A DNA stretch of 58,031 bases from Acanthaster planci (lineage: Eukaryota; Echinodermata; Asteroidea; Valvatida; Acanthasteridae), in the NCBI RefSeq assembly GCF_001949145.1, contig NW_019091377.1, forward strand, positions 1,931,134-1,989,164, in the 5' to 3' direction. Within the stretch, counting starts at the first letter, position 1. Each line of letters begins with the position of its first letter. Shown piece after piece: positions 33,430 through 44,374 of the stretch. The notes beneath the pieces are model-generated. The model was not told the origin of the DNA and searched no databases. It worked only from the letters and a program-made list of their open reading frames with translations. Position numbers and translations under genes: made by a program.

Positions 33430-35570
33430 TTAGATTTTGGCTCAAAGTTGCATTACCATAAAGGCACCAGACTGCCTTTAAAAATATCAAAATGAAGTTA
33501 AATGGGACAAAAAGGACTTCAATAAATTCACATCAATGGACCCTTTACAGAAAATTTAAAGAAGATGTGGGATTTTTCACACTAACACATAGGCCCACAT
33601 TACATAAACATGCACTATGAAGAACTTTATCAGACATAACTTCCACCCACTGTTTTGTCAAACATAAACAAATCATTTCTAGAAGGGTCTTCAGACTGTC
33701 CTTGACCACTTGTACAAAACAATGCTGTCATTTTCTTTTGGTCACAGGACAGAGGGAGGACTGGGATTGATTAAGTGATTAAGACCATTACCAAATACAT
33801 TTATTGGTTGCTGGGCAAAGAGTCATAAACTTTTCATTCATTAAGGAGTGTATTCATAAGTACATGAACCTCGAAAGTCTCCCTATTCAACAAAGTGCAA
33901 CTTGACAGCGTATTTACATTTGATAACACCCGCTGAGAAGTGAGAATGCCCGCTGCGTAATCAATTGCTGGTGCCAGGATACGAGACACTTTGATTCAAA
34001 TTGGTCAAGAGTCTGTGTGCACGCAGTTCGCCAAGTCCATATGAGGAGATTCTTTTGGACAACTCTAAAATAAATGGACGGGAGTGTTCGGGAAAATGAA
34101 AGTAACATTCTACAGCCAAATCTTTGAAAATCTGTCATATATTGAATTCTTTTGACTCTCTGACTAAAAAAATGGTATTTATGATTAGGAATAAATATGT
34201 GCTTTGGCATTAGTTTAAGACCGGCTCAGGAGACTGAAATGTTGCGACTTGGGCATTAGTTGTTGCCGGTCTCCTTAGCTGGTCTTAAATGCACATTTAA
34301 GACCAGCCAAGCACATGTTTATTCCGTTATTAAAATGTATCCATTCCCTTTCCACAGAGTTGTTTGGTGGTACACATGTTGGGACTAGTGGGTTAAGAAA
34401 CAATAGAAGTAAATAACAAAATGTTCTACTTACACAACTTTTTGCTGAAACATAATATGTTGAAAGAATTTATACATGTACAAGGAAGCCAGAAACTAAA
34501 ATCAAAATACATCAGTTTGCATTAAAATTTTAACATTGCGGAAAGTAATATCCACACTGGTTCTCACCCAAATCATCTCACTTGCAATGTGCCCTTAAGT
34601 GTTTTGTAACAACTTTTATACCAATGTATATAAAATAATAGGCTGATAGATCATGGCTCATAATTCCACTTCTAACATGTATCAGTAAATGTTTCGTTAT
34701 CAATTTCACCCCTTATATAGAAGTATGAGTGATCCATAATTGTTTTATTTTTTTAACTATCAAACACAACAATGTTAAAACTTAGTGTACATATTATTTC
34801 AGTGAACCCCACCTGACACAAAACACCTTTCCAATTAAGCTCAACGTGCTAAAACAGCAGAGTACAAATACATGTTGCTACAAAAGAACATGTTACAAGA
34901 GTACAACAAAATTAACACCCGTACACCTCTCACTGAAAACAAAATCTCAATTTTTATCAAAAAATAAGAGGTCACATTTCTTAATTCACAAACAAAACCA
35001 AAAAAGAGAGAGGGGGAGTTTCTTTTTTCACTGTTTTGAGAAAACCAAATGGCAAGTGGCAATTTTGGGTACTAGATTGTCTCCCTCAGTTCCAAGCAAA
35101 AAAAAATCCACAAAACAACTAAACATACATCTCAGTATATGTATTATAGGCAAAACTAACTTCAAATCAGTTCCTTGAGTATGAGCCTAAATTGTGCATT
35201 TGTTCCTACTATATTGGAGGAAGAGTGGAGTATCAAAAGCATCCAGTCTTAAGGGATGTGGAAGGATGCAAGGGGGAAAGGAATGGGTCATTTTATCAGC
35301 TTTGTGGTGGTGCAGACTTTGAGATTACTTTCAAACTATACAGTAAAAAGATAATCGATTTCAAACTTGCGAACTGTCATAATGCACTGAAAAGACAGTG
35401 GAAGCAATACAATGACTTGAAATGAACTGTTTGGTTATAAGGTTACGGCAAGTACCCCTTGTGTAACTTGGTGTCAAGCCCCCTCCCCATACCAGCAATA
35501 TCAGCCTACCCCCTTCTCATGCCAGAACAGTTTAAGTATTTAGAACATTCTTACAGATATCTTGAATGTT
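33430..35570. other. Intergenic sequence; one foldback only
   Basis: No coding frames with family character. At 34216-34307 there is a compound foldback, described separately. Confidence 0.5.
34216..34307. repeat. Compound foldback
   Basis: GCTGGTCTTAAATG CA CATTTAAGACCAGC (34278-34307) is a perfect 14-base-arm palindrome. Its left arm also pairs with TAAGACCGGCT at 34216, together with AGGAGAC/GTCTCCT. Confidence 0.8.
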
Positions 35571-35575
35571 AAGGA

Positions 35576-36365
35576 TTAGCATACATTAACAGGTTCAGAT
35601 GTACTCTGGGTTCTGTTACGATGATTTGGTGATTCTGACTGCCCCTTACTTATATTGAATACATAAATAGACAGGAGAACTGTTGGTGCCTGAAGGAAAA
35701 AATCAATTGGAGGTTGGAATCCCATAAACAAAATAGAGACTGCTATTACCAATACGGTCACTAATTGAGCAGACAAAACATGGAACATATTATCTCTGAA
35801 CTTTAAAATCAAGGAAATAGTGAGACCCATGAATGCACTGTCTAATATCAAAAGGTATGAAAATATGTTGAAACCATGAAATAACCCACATTTGACTGTA
35901 TGTTCCCAAAACTTATTAAAACATAATATAGACATGAAATTAACAAGGACACCAAAGAAATAGAGTTTAGAGTTTTGAACATATATACTATCCTCAAATC
36001 CTTTGCCTTCCTTGAATATTTTTTCATTATATATATTTGCCAGTGATGAAATAAAGCACTGAAGAATCACCCACACATAGCCTTGATATTTTCCAATTAC
36101 TGAGATGCTCTCCAGGTGCTGTAAAAGATGCCATTTATTCAGTTTGGTGGTGCAGGTTTCCAAATTATTGCATTTATCAATCTGGGATACATCAGCTATA
36201 CATCTTCCTTGGTGCAATGAAGGCAGTTTTGTTTGACTTGACTTGTTCAACTTAGTCATTCCATGAGGTTTGTAATTTGCTGCTTCATGTGAATGTTGGG
36301 AGAGTGACACAATGGTTAAAAACAGTATAATGAGAGACGCCCACTGTACTCGGCTCAGCTTTCTC
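35576..36365 (-). CDS. SLC35A5: SLC35A5-type nucleotide-sugar transporter, last exon
   Basis: This is the largest exon of a multi-pass Golgi-type nucleotide-sugar transporter family member. The translation runs from RKLSRVQWASLIILFLTIVS to a stop at 35576. It contains VILQCFISSLANIYNEKIF, the signature of the UDP-sugar/CMP-sialate transporter group (A-x-(V/I)-Y-x-E-K-(I/L)). VQNSKLYFFGVLVN, LKFRDNMFHVLSAQLVTVL and FFLQAPTVLLSIYVFN follow. These blocks and their order match vertebrate SLC35A5, including the conserved S-A/A-P-x-V-L-L-S-I end. About five hydrophobic membrane segments are visible. The acceptor is TGTTGCAG|GAGAAAG, phase 2. The length (262 residues in this exon) fits the family's C-terminal two thirds. 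Substrate specificity of SLC35A5 is known only from other species. Confidence 0.9.
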
Positions 36366-36454
36366 CTGCAACAGGACATACAACAGAAGCAACACTTTAT
36401 ATAGTTCAATTTTGTGAATAAAAGTAGTTTGGCTATTCCACTGCTTTAGAAATT

Positions 36455-36640
36455 CCTCCCCCACAGAAATGTGGGTGAGGTCTGCTCTTGAATACCTACC
36501 CCAAACAGTCGCTAAATATACAACTTCCTTTGCGTCTGATTTAATTCCCTAAAACTTCTGATCAACCGTAGTGCGCCCTCTAGTCCCATGACACATAGCA
36601 GAATAGCTGCCATGTTTGTCCTTTTCCGGTATTAAAACCG
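36455..36640. repeat. DIRS-1 low-coordinate inverted terminal repeat
   Basis: It starts CCTCCCCCACAGAAATGTGG (a small CCCACA/TGTGGG hairpin at the tip) and continues with the sequence repeated inverted at about 44030-44180. Confidence 0.85.
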
Positions 36641-36672
36641 TCCAAGCCAAAAGTGGGGAAGGATGGGAGGGA

Positions 36673-36773
36673 GCCGACTGTCTGGGGTAGGTATTCAATA
36701 GCAGACCTCGCCACTTTTCTGTGGGGAGGAGTCTTCTGCTATCAGCATACCCCAAACAGTCGCTAAATATGCA
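36673..36773. repeat. DIRS-1 internal complementary region
   Basis: 36673-36730 is the complement of the low tip (GACTGTCTGGGGTAGGTATT ... GTGGGGAGG). 36731-36773 is the complement of the high tip (GTCTTCTGCT ... ACCCCAAACAGTCGCTAAAT). The two halves abut at AGG|AGTCTTC. Confidence 0.9.
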
Positions 36774-36959
36774 GAGTAGCACTGAGCCCTTGGAGGGGGG
36801 TGCGGCGAGGACACACTACATATTAAACATGAGTGCCAGAGGAGTATGAAATTGTCTAAACTTTACTGCAGACTCACAAAATAATGGAGTTGTTATGTCA
36901 TTCCAGTGGTGGGCCGCTTTGATGAGGAGCCCCTCTGCATCGATGTGGCTGATGTTACG

Positions 36960-37830
36960 ACCGCTCTGCCATGTGCGGGGTCCTTTTGTAGAACATCGGT
37001 GAGGTAGCATGTGGTGAAAGTAGATGGGGTCTTCCAGCATGCTGCCTTGCATATTTCCTCAATTGGTACGTCCCTGAAGTAGGCCCATGATGTGGAAACT
37101 GCTCAGATATCATGGGCCCTGATGAGGCGTAGTGTTTTATTGTCCACAGAGTACGGCCAATCTGGGTTGGCAAACTTGATGGCTGAAACTGCCCATCTGC
37201 CTCTAGTGTCTCTGGTCACAGCTCGGTGAGGTTTTATTGTGGTAAAGAAAAACTGCGAAGTTGTATCTCTGAGTGTTTTGGTTTTGGCTAGGTACCATTT
37301 AAGAGTCCGCACTGGGCACCATGGTTTGGCATCGGGAGTCCCAGTGTGTTTGGTAATGTCTGGTACAAAAAATGTCAGGAGGGTGGATGGAAACTGACAG
37401 GTTCTTGGTGAGAAACCCAAGCGTTGGGATGCGACAAACACCACAGGGCTCCCATTGGATGTGGCCATCTGAGATGGACAATGCCTTCAGTTCACTGCCG
37501 CCCCGTGAAGTAGTAACTGCAAGCAGGAATGCCAGTTTCACTGATAAGTTAATCAATGATGCGTCGCTGAGAGGCTCAAAGGGAGGACCAGCAAGCAGTT
37601 GGAGGACAGCTGACAAGTCCCATGAAGGAATTAGTCTTTTAGTTGGAGGATGCTCAAGAAACATCCCCCAGAGTAGATGTTTAAGAGCAGTATTGTCAGA
37701 CACAGAGTATAGAGGTCACAGAAACTTTGGTCGGAGAAAAACCTTGCTCTGAACACCACAAAGTAAAATGTCATAATCTGGAGTCATAGATGCTGCGTGT
37801 AGACTGGCGCTGACTCTTCAAGGTCATTTC
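36960..37830 (-). pseudogene. DIRS-1 tyrosine recombinase
   Basis: From N to C: QRQSTRSIYDSRL (core-binding start, about 37780), SDNTALKHLLWGMFLEHPP, then AVTTSRGGSELKALS holding catalytic Arg I, WCPVRTLKWYLAKTKT, and RLIRAHDI followed by a stop (37103-37105) where H-x-x-R is expected. AVSTSWAYF, ICKAACWKTPSTFT and CYLTDVLQ with the nucleophilic Tyr follow. Box II Arg has become TGA, as expected from a CGA to TGA transition. Two further frame changes separate the blocks. It would catalyse strand exchange for circular DNA integration if intact. Confidence 0.85.
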
Positions 37831-38544
37831 GGCAGGTTCATCAGAAAGTCCTGCTGATCTGAAGGACTGTTTGGCAATAGCCAACAGGTCAGGTGTAGTG
37901 ACGTCTGATGAGGGTGAAACATGCCTGACTAGATCTGGTCTGTCGGGAAGGATCACCGGTACCCGGACGAGAAGTCTGGTCAGGTGCGGGAACCATGGCT
38001 GGCGTAGCCAGAAGGGGGGCAATGAGAAGGACACGGCAGTATTCCCTTTCGATCTTGGAAAGAACTGCCGGTATTAGGGATATTAGAGGGAAAGCCTAGG
38101 CCAACATTCCTTCCCAACTGATTTGAAGAGCATTGGTTGCTCAGGCTTGCGGGTGGTAAAAATCTGGTGCAGAACACTGGCAGTTGGGCATTCTCTGCCA
38201 AGGCGAAAAGATCGATGTTCGGTTTTTCTACTTCGGCAAAGATCTGTTCAACTACACTGGTGTGCAAAGTCCACTCCATGGGACGTAGCTTTCCCCGAGA
38301 GAGAGCATCTGCTACGGGGTTTTCGACACCAGGAATGTGAGTCGCCTGGAGGTCGATGCCATAATCCTGGGCCCAAAAGAATATCTGTCTCGACAGGAGG
38401 CATAGGTGGGGAGAATGTGTGGCGATTAATGTATGACACCACTGTGGAGTTGTCCGAGCGGATGAGGACTCGTTTGCCTAAGGTACGGTGACCATTTAGA
38501 TCCGGTAAGGGAAGGGCCTTCCAGTAAGCTAGTCGGAGCAAAAA
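37771..38544 (-). pseudogene. DIRS-1 RNase H and downstream domain
   Basis: VLIRSDNSTVVSYINRH (about 38425-38475) is the RNase H D-N-x-T-(A/V)-V-x-Y-I-N-R block of DIRS/Pao-like RTs. ETDILL and the later GKATSHGVDFAHQC follow. EWTLHTSVVEQIF, IDLFALAENAQLPVFCTRF and PFWLRQPWFPHLTRLL then give the segment that connects RNase H to the recombinase in this group. Frame shifts separate these parts. The N-terminal RNase H Asp region is missing at the boundary of the insertion. Confidence 0.8.
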
Positions 38545-40737
38545 CCCCTTTCATACCGGACCCACTACCGGACTTGAAGACTGGTCTAGTGGTTGATCAA
38601 ACACTCATCCATCCTGGAGTCTATTGTATGTAGTTTGACTGGCACAATCTAACCCAGAGGAAACCCCTGCTATGTTTTTCGCACTCAACACTAAACAACA
38701 GAAACCTTCCCAGGCATTCCGAAAAAGCCACAGCCCACGTGGTTTATCACACAATGAAACCGTACACTGCCCGGGTGTTGGCCAGGAGCGTAACAATGGA
38801 GCCTCCCTCACCGGCACATCAAAGCCCCTGCCATGCGGTTTTGCAAACAATGTCCCCTTAAACCACCACAGTTGCCAATACTTTGCTAGCCCTATATACA
38901 CGTTCCCCTTGTTTGATATATTTACTTGTGAACTATATTCTTTTGGTTTTAACAACCTCTGAATGAAAAACACTGTGTGAGGTCAATGAAACAAAAATTA
39001 TCTCAAAATCCTTTGAATCCCTGATGTAAATTTGCCATTCCTGGATATAACATTTCAGCTTTATTTCCAATTCCATCTTCTACTTTCAACCAAACGTATT
39101 TTTCACCAAGAATACAGTTACATAATATTATGAAATGGACTCTTTACTAAGCTGAAAAGACTAGGCTGTCTAAAAGTTCTTATCTGAGGTTTACTTCTTG
39201 AAGTGGTACATTTTGCTTAAACTCCCACCAAATCTGCTTGCATCGCTCCTTGATTAACTCAGCAGTGTTACATTTGTGATCGGTGTACCAGTCTTGAAAG
39301 TCTGGATATTGCATTTTTGCCTGCTGGAAGCGAGCATGATTGCTGCCGGTATCACTCTAATTGACTTGTCTTGACCACTGCCCTAAAGATCCTTTCACGC
39401 AAGCCTGATTGTGGCCCAAATGTACCCCTACATTTGCAATCCAATCATTGATTCTTTGTAGTGGCCATGTGACCAATCCAAAGGAAGCTTTGTGCATGGT
39501 GTGGCTAAAGCCTGGGTTCTGCCACCTGCCCAATTGCAGATGAAACACTCGAGCGCCGCCAGTCACAGCCCATGTGTAGACACAAAATGGACATGCGTTC
39601 CAGGCGCAGTGCTAGGAATGCACTATTTTGCAACGCCAAATCTCAAATTTTTCTAAAAGGGTAAAAAAGGAAAGGTGAAGGAATGATAAGACAAAGAAAA
39701 TATACAAATATTTTTGTATTAAATTTTTTTACACTCAAACGTTTCGAAATGCAAAATGGTCAGTCCTCAAGCGATTGAAAAGAAATGATCATGTGATCAA
39801 ACAGAAACACCCCGTGCCCGGCACTGGCCAATCAAATAAGCACTGTACGCATGGCGCCATGGTGTGCAAGAGAAATGTCACAAAATGTACACAGTTTTGG
39901 TGGTTTCTGTTATACTTATCAGTGGAATAGAAAATTTTACATACATAATCAAAACATGAAATCTCGGCAAACTGATGATTTTTAGAAGAATTTGTTTTTT
40001 AAGGAAACAACCACTTATAACGTCTCCAATAGCCACTGTTAGGGCTAGTAGTGTTTCCATCCTGTTCATTTACATGTACGTGTCAACAAGACTCAGGAAC
40101 TTTTGTTGGCTTGAAATCCGGATAAGTCAAATTTTTATCCACTGAAGTTTGGGTTATCAAATGCATAGAATGTATAAACTTTTTGCTACCATAGAATAAC
40201 ACGTATACACCTGTATATACAAGTTATTCTGTCTGTGTTCAGTTCAATGAAGTTGAAAAAAGTTAAGGCTTATTTTTGTTAAAAGGTATGTCCTTCGAGC
40301 GAAGGCATGTCCGAAAACTGCTGATCTTCCATGCTTACATACGATGGTCCACCCGGAAGGCAGAAAATAACTGCACTTATCTGAAAATAATGTCCAGGTA
40401 AAAAAATCCGCAACAAGCCCGATCCATTTGTGGAGTGCCCTTGCTGTATGCTGTGTTACACTTGAAAAATATCACACCTCGATGCAAATGCTGGCACTGC
40501 ATGCTAAAGGAAGTTAAACGTTCTTTGTTTTCCTGTTTTCTTAACACCCACTACTCCAAAAGAATCAAGATATGGAATATTATAAAGTTTCAATATACCC
40601 ATCAGTTAATTAATAGTCGAAACAATACAATTCACCTTGAGCCTGCAGCAGCAGGAATGACATTTCGGCCAACTTTTGCCAGTCGGCTGTAATCTGCTAA
40701 GTCTTCTTCGGCTCAGCTCTTGCTGTTCTCTGAGGGG
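38545..40737. mobile_element. TIR element inserted in DIRS-1
   Basis: The left end CCCCTTTCATACCGGAC resembles CCCCTTCACGCCGGGAC at 7304. The right end (rc CCCCTCAGAGAACAGCAAGAGC, about 50 bases) resembles the rc of the 11912 end through GGCAAGAGC and AAGTCT. DIRS RT/RNase H coding stops at one side (EWWLVKEHLSFEVIEAH) and resumes at the other, minus about 50 residues. Inside are unassigned frames, including the exon-like one at 39183-39357. No transposase recognised. Confidence 0.55.
39183..39357 (-). CDS. Exon-like open frame of unknown family inside TIR element
   Basis: The - strand frame opens after a stop and reads SDTGSNHARFQQAKMQYPDF, then QDWYTDHKCNTAELI, then KERCKQIWWEFKQNVPLQEV, ending NLR and a stop near 39185. 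The amphipathic, charged, Trp/Tyr-rich composition looks like genuine protein rather than random translation, and it differs from the frames around it. ATACCGGCAG before 39343 could be a 3' splice site. I do not recognise the family. It may be a terminal exon captured by the mobile element or part of the element's own gene. Confidence 0.4.
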
Positions 40738-40740
40738 CAA

Positions 40741-41740
40741 TAAACTAATGCGCCTCAATGACTTCAAAGGAGAGGTGCTCCTTTACTAACCACCACTCAA
40801 GATGGGGGTGGATGGAGTCTGATATGGGGACCTGGAGATTGATTGAGCCCCATTTGGGCTTGCAGAGCATTAAGAGATGAAGTTGTAGTGGGCTCATGTA
40901 AAGCCTGCAGAGGGGAATGAGATCCACCATGCTGGCCATCAATCCCAGGAGACGGAGCCAGGCGGGAGCCGGAGCAGACTGTTTGGTAGAGAGGACAGTC
41001 GAGAAGGTTGTCGATGCATTCCGTCATCGGTGAGCTTATGCCTAGTTGAAGGTCAATGGATGCCCCTAGATACGTCCGGGGATTCGACTTCTCGTGGTTG
41101 ATGATAAAGCCCAGCCAATTTGTAATGTTGCAAGTAAGGCGGGTAGAAACCTCTGCTTCATTGAACGATCTGCTGACAATTAGCCAGTTGTCCAGGTACT
41201 GGAACGGCATGACGTCCCGCTTTCAATGGTGAGCGACAACGATCTTTGCCACCCTTGAGAACACCCTCGATGAAGTAGAGAGGCCGAAGGGGAGAGCCTT
41301 AAAGAGGTTCCCGTTGTATAGGAAGCTTAGGTATTCGTAGCTTTGTGGGTAGATCGGAATGTGGAGGTAGGCATCTTTCAAGTCTATGGAAGAGGCCCAG
41401 CATGGCACCGGTAGAGATCGGGTGACCGTCCAATGGGTCTCCATGGGGAATTTCTTCGGGCAGATAAAGCGGTTCAGAGGTTTGAGATGGATGTAATAGG
41501 TCGCCAGCAGTTGAGTTCTTTCTTTGGAGTGAGGAAGAACGTAGAGATGAAGCCCTTGTTTGCTTGAGATTTCGGAACCGGGCCGATAGCACGTGTCCGA
41601 AGGAAGAAAGTATACCTCCAACTCCAGTGCCTGTCTTTTGTTTTTGTCAGTAGGAACTGAAGTCATACAGAGGATAGGTACAGATGGAGGGGTGCTCGTG
41701 AATTCGAGCGCGTATCCATAACGAATGGTCACTGACACCC
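40741..41740 (-). pseudogene. DIRS-1 reverse transcriptase
   Basis: Frames encode PLNRFICPKKFPMETHWTV, then SSIDLKDAYLHIPIYPQSY (RT motif A with the D-L-K-D-A-Y block of DIRS RTs), LFKALPFGLSTSSRVFSRV (motif B), and FQYLDNWLIVSRS in place of Y-L-D-D-W (motif C, 41181-41195). HEKSNPRTYLGASIDLQLG and EWWLVKEHLS follow. The second catalytic Asp of motif C is Asn. Together with a frame break at about 41220 this makes the copy inactive. Family assignment is firm. Confidence 0.85.
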
Positions 41741-41749
41741 AGCTGTCTG

Positions 41750-43560
41750 ATGTGACTTTCTCCCAAGACCCTGCAAAGAGTTGAAGTCGCCCGTCGACGG
41801 GTCTGAGATCGGCAGGCTAAGACAAATCTGAATAGTCAGCGATGCCTACCCCCAGGAGGTTGGAGGTAGCACGGCTCGGTAGTTCTTCCTTTGAAGCTCC
41901 TCTGGGGTGGCTTGGTAGGCCGAAAGGAGGATGGACGACAGCAATTCATCTGGTAACTAGGTTGATGAAAGGGGTGAAAGGAACCATAACTGCCCGACGT
42001 GGGGAGCTGAAGGGTTGAGCCCGGCGATTATCAGGATGGGATTTGCGAGGTCACGGAAGGTAAGTTTACGTGTTGTGTTGTGTCATTACGCTTAACCTCA
42101 GACTCCTGATGCGACTTGAGAACTTCCCTGCAAAAAGGGCTTTGCCCTAAAGAGGAAGTTCCTGAAGTCTTGGCTTGACTACCTAATAGAGAATGTTCAT
42201 GGTGTCTAAAGTATTGGATCTGCATGCAGAAGTGGCTAGAACGGAGATCCGAACAAACTGCTCGAAGATAGAGTTGACGTTCTCATCGAGTGCTCAAAGT
42301 GCAACAGCTGCCAGGTCCAGAGTAACTCGTGAATCTTCGTCACACGCTCTGGCCTAATACTCAGAGAGGAGTGCCGTAAACACGGTGCAGCGAAGGCCAT
42401 GTTGTGAGGCTTTGTCAAGTTTAGCAAGAGTAGACTCGACAAAACACTTGTCCTTGTCTTTAAATGGAGACTTTCCTGTATGCTTGTGAGCGTCAGAGGA
42501 AAGTTAATCTTTAGCCTCAATTGGAATCTCAGGGACAGAGAGGAAGTTAGTAAAGTCCTCCATAGCAAACTAGAAATAAGTCGAGGCCCTGGGCGGGTAT
42601 GGATGCCATTGTTTGGCATCGGCGAGAACTTTAAACATCTCGACGCATAAGCGGTCAAGTGGAAGTTTGAGAAAAATTGGCATTGATGCCTCTAACCTAG
42701 CAGAGTGGCGCTTGAAGGAAGCATGTGAAGAGGCCTCAGCCATAGATTGATTGGAAGGCAGACCTAACTAATATCTGCATCATATCCTTCTGAAGAAGAC
42801 AGAGCCGTGCCTCTGGAGGGTTTTAAGGTTGGCTGCAGAGGAGACATCCTCATGTTCAGAGGACGTATCCCGCTCCATCCAGAGTTGATCCGAGGAAGGA
42901 GGAACGTCATCATGTCTTGCTGGGTGGCCAGGGGTGAGAGCAGGATGTGAGCTGTAGTCTGCACCGGAACCTGGAGAAGTCGAAGGGACGAAACCATCAT
43001 ATGAAGATTGGATCGCCGAAGAATGCAGCTTCAGATGACAATGCGGATCCAGATGCGAATGTGGATCCGGATGCGGATGTGGATCTGGATCATGTTGCGC
43101 CGGCAAAGGGTCTGGATCTGGGGCTGTCGCCGCCGGAGAAGTGTTGGGCTGTCCTGTGGAGCGTCAGCATCTTTGTAACGGCCGGGTGCCCCAGTTGAAA
43201 GGATGTCTGAAGACAATGGCACCAGGCGTGATGCAGCCGGTGTAGCTAGCGTTGGCGGCATGGGGCCACTCCGGCGCATAGACTTGTGACCCATGCTGAT
43301 GTCGGGTGTTGCCCATGACAGCTTGTTGTCGGCCCCCGTCATCCATTCAGAATGCTTAGCAACTGGGACACAGAAGTGTTGCGCCCAGACCCAGCAAGCG
43401 GGGGAAATTTCAACTCCAAGTGTAGCGCCACTCTGCACTATCATTGACTGCGATGCTTCGGTGTTACGTTGGGGAACTGAGCATACGGAGATCGCACGCA
43501 CTGCAGTTCAGGCCCTTGAAGCGTGGCATGGGCTAACCCTGAACTGAACCAAAGATGGTA
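41750..43560 (-). pseudogene. DIRS-1 gag-like region
   Basis: Several overlapping broken frames upstream (on -) of the RT, in the position of the DIRS ORF1. One piece contains a His-Pro-Asp repeat (DPDPHPHPDPHSHLDPH) coded by a 12-base microsatellite-like GATCCGGATGCG run at 43035-43095. Another reads KFSPMPNNGIHTRPGPRLIS. No zinc knuckle seen. Assignment rests mainly on position. Confidence 0.5.
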
Positions 43561-44029
43561 TCACCAGCAGGGATTAGCCGCAGGATCACAAGTTTAGCAA
43601 GATGCCACTTGATCCTCCGCAGGCCGACTCCTGTCGGTCTATAGGGGTATGTGGGGTCGCGGAATTTGGAACACTCGCACTTCTTCGCGAACCCCAACAA
43701 ACCCTACTGACCCTATAAATATACCAAGGAAAGAGGGGGACCGTGGTATTAGATTGCCTGCACCGCCTCGTGGAACCCCCAACAATCCCAGGGTCGCCCT
43801 GACCCTATGTATTGCTTGGTAGTAATAGCGTAGAGTCAACGATCCATAAAATGCACACACACGAAAAGAGAAAATATACCACCAAAACAAGAAAATATAC
43901 ACAGCAACTCAGAAATATAGACTGTATGTTTATTACAATACGTTACGGTTTGATCAGAATGTCACAAAGCTGTGTCGTGAAACGGAAAACTTGATAAACT
44001 CGAAGATGTCAAAAAGGCACGTCCGTTTA

Positions 44030-44193
44030 GAATCAGGCTAAGAAAAAGAAAGACGAACATGGCGGCCATTCCACGACGCATCATGGGACTAGAAGGCACA
44101 CTACATTTGATCAGAAGTTTTAGCATATTGAATCAGACGCAAAGGAATTTGCATATTTAGTGACTGTTTGGGGTACATTGAAAGCAGAAGACT
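44030..44193. repeat. DIRS-1 high-coordinate inverted terminal repeat
   Basis: The complement of 44030-44180 matches the low ITR. The tip reads GACTGTTTGGGGTAC ... GCAGAAGACT and is followed by AATT. Confidence 0.85.
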
Positions 44194-44374
44194 AATTACT
44201 TTGAGGTGATAGTAATATCATAGCTGGGAGTGGTTCTTTATGGAATAATACCATCAGTAAGTGGTTGACATGCGTGAACCTTTTATCAAATGCATCCAAA
44301 ACTGTAAGGAGATTTTAACATTCCAGAAACAAGACTTATGGCAACACCCACTATGCCCACTGCAGATGTTTTCA

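Larger units (their letters stand above)
36455..44193 (-). mobile_element. DIRS-type retrotransposon, fullest copy (DIRS-1)
   Basis: The ends share inverted terminal repeats over about 150 bases (ACCCCAAACAGTCGCTAAAT near 36500 against its complement near 44160, then GCGTCTGATT, AAACTTCTGATCAA and CTAGTCCCATGA). Flanks are AATT on both sides. On the - strand the order is gag-like, RT, RNase H, tyrosine recombinase, as in DIRS elements, which integrate with a tyrosine recombinase instead of an integrase. Without the 2.2-kb insertion at 38545-40737 the element is about 5.5 kb, a normal DIRS size. All coding parts have frame breaks. It sits in the SLC35A5 intron in the gene's own orientation. 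Confidence 0.9.

Noticed and set aside
36366-36409. Start of the SLC35A5 protein at the Met upstream of the last exon
   Set aside because: The sequence before 36365 is intron: a clear TGTTGCAG acceptor and upstream exons in phase replace it.
42947-43198. Plus-strand Asp-rich frame (DPDANVDPDADVD)
   Set aside because: Complement of the His-Pro-Asp microsatellite in the DIRS gag-like region; no calcium-binding domain context.
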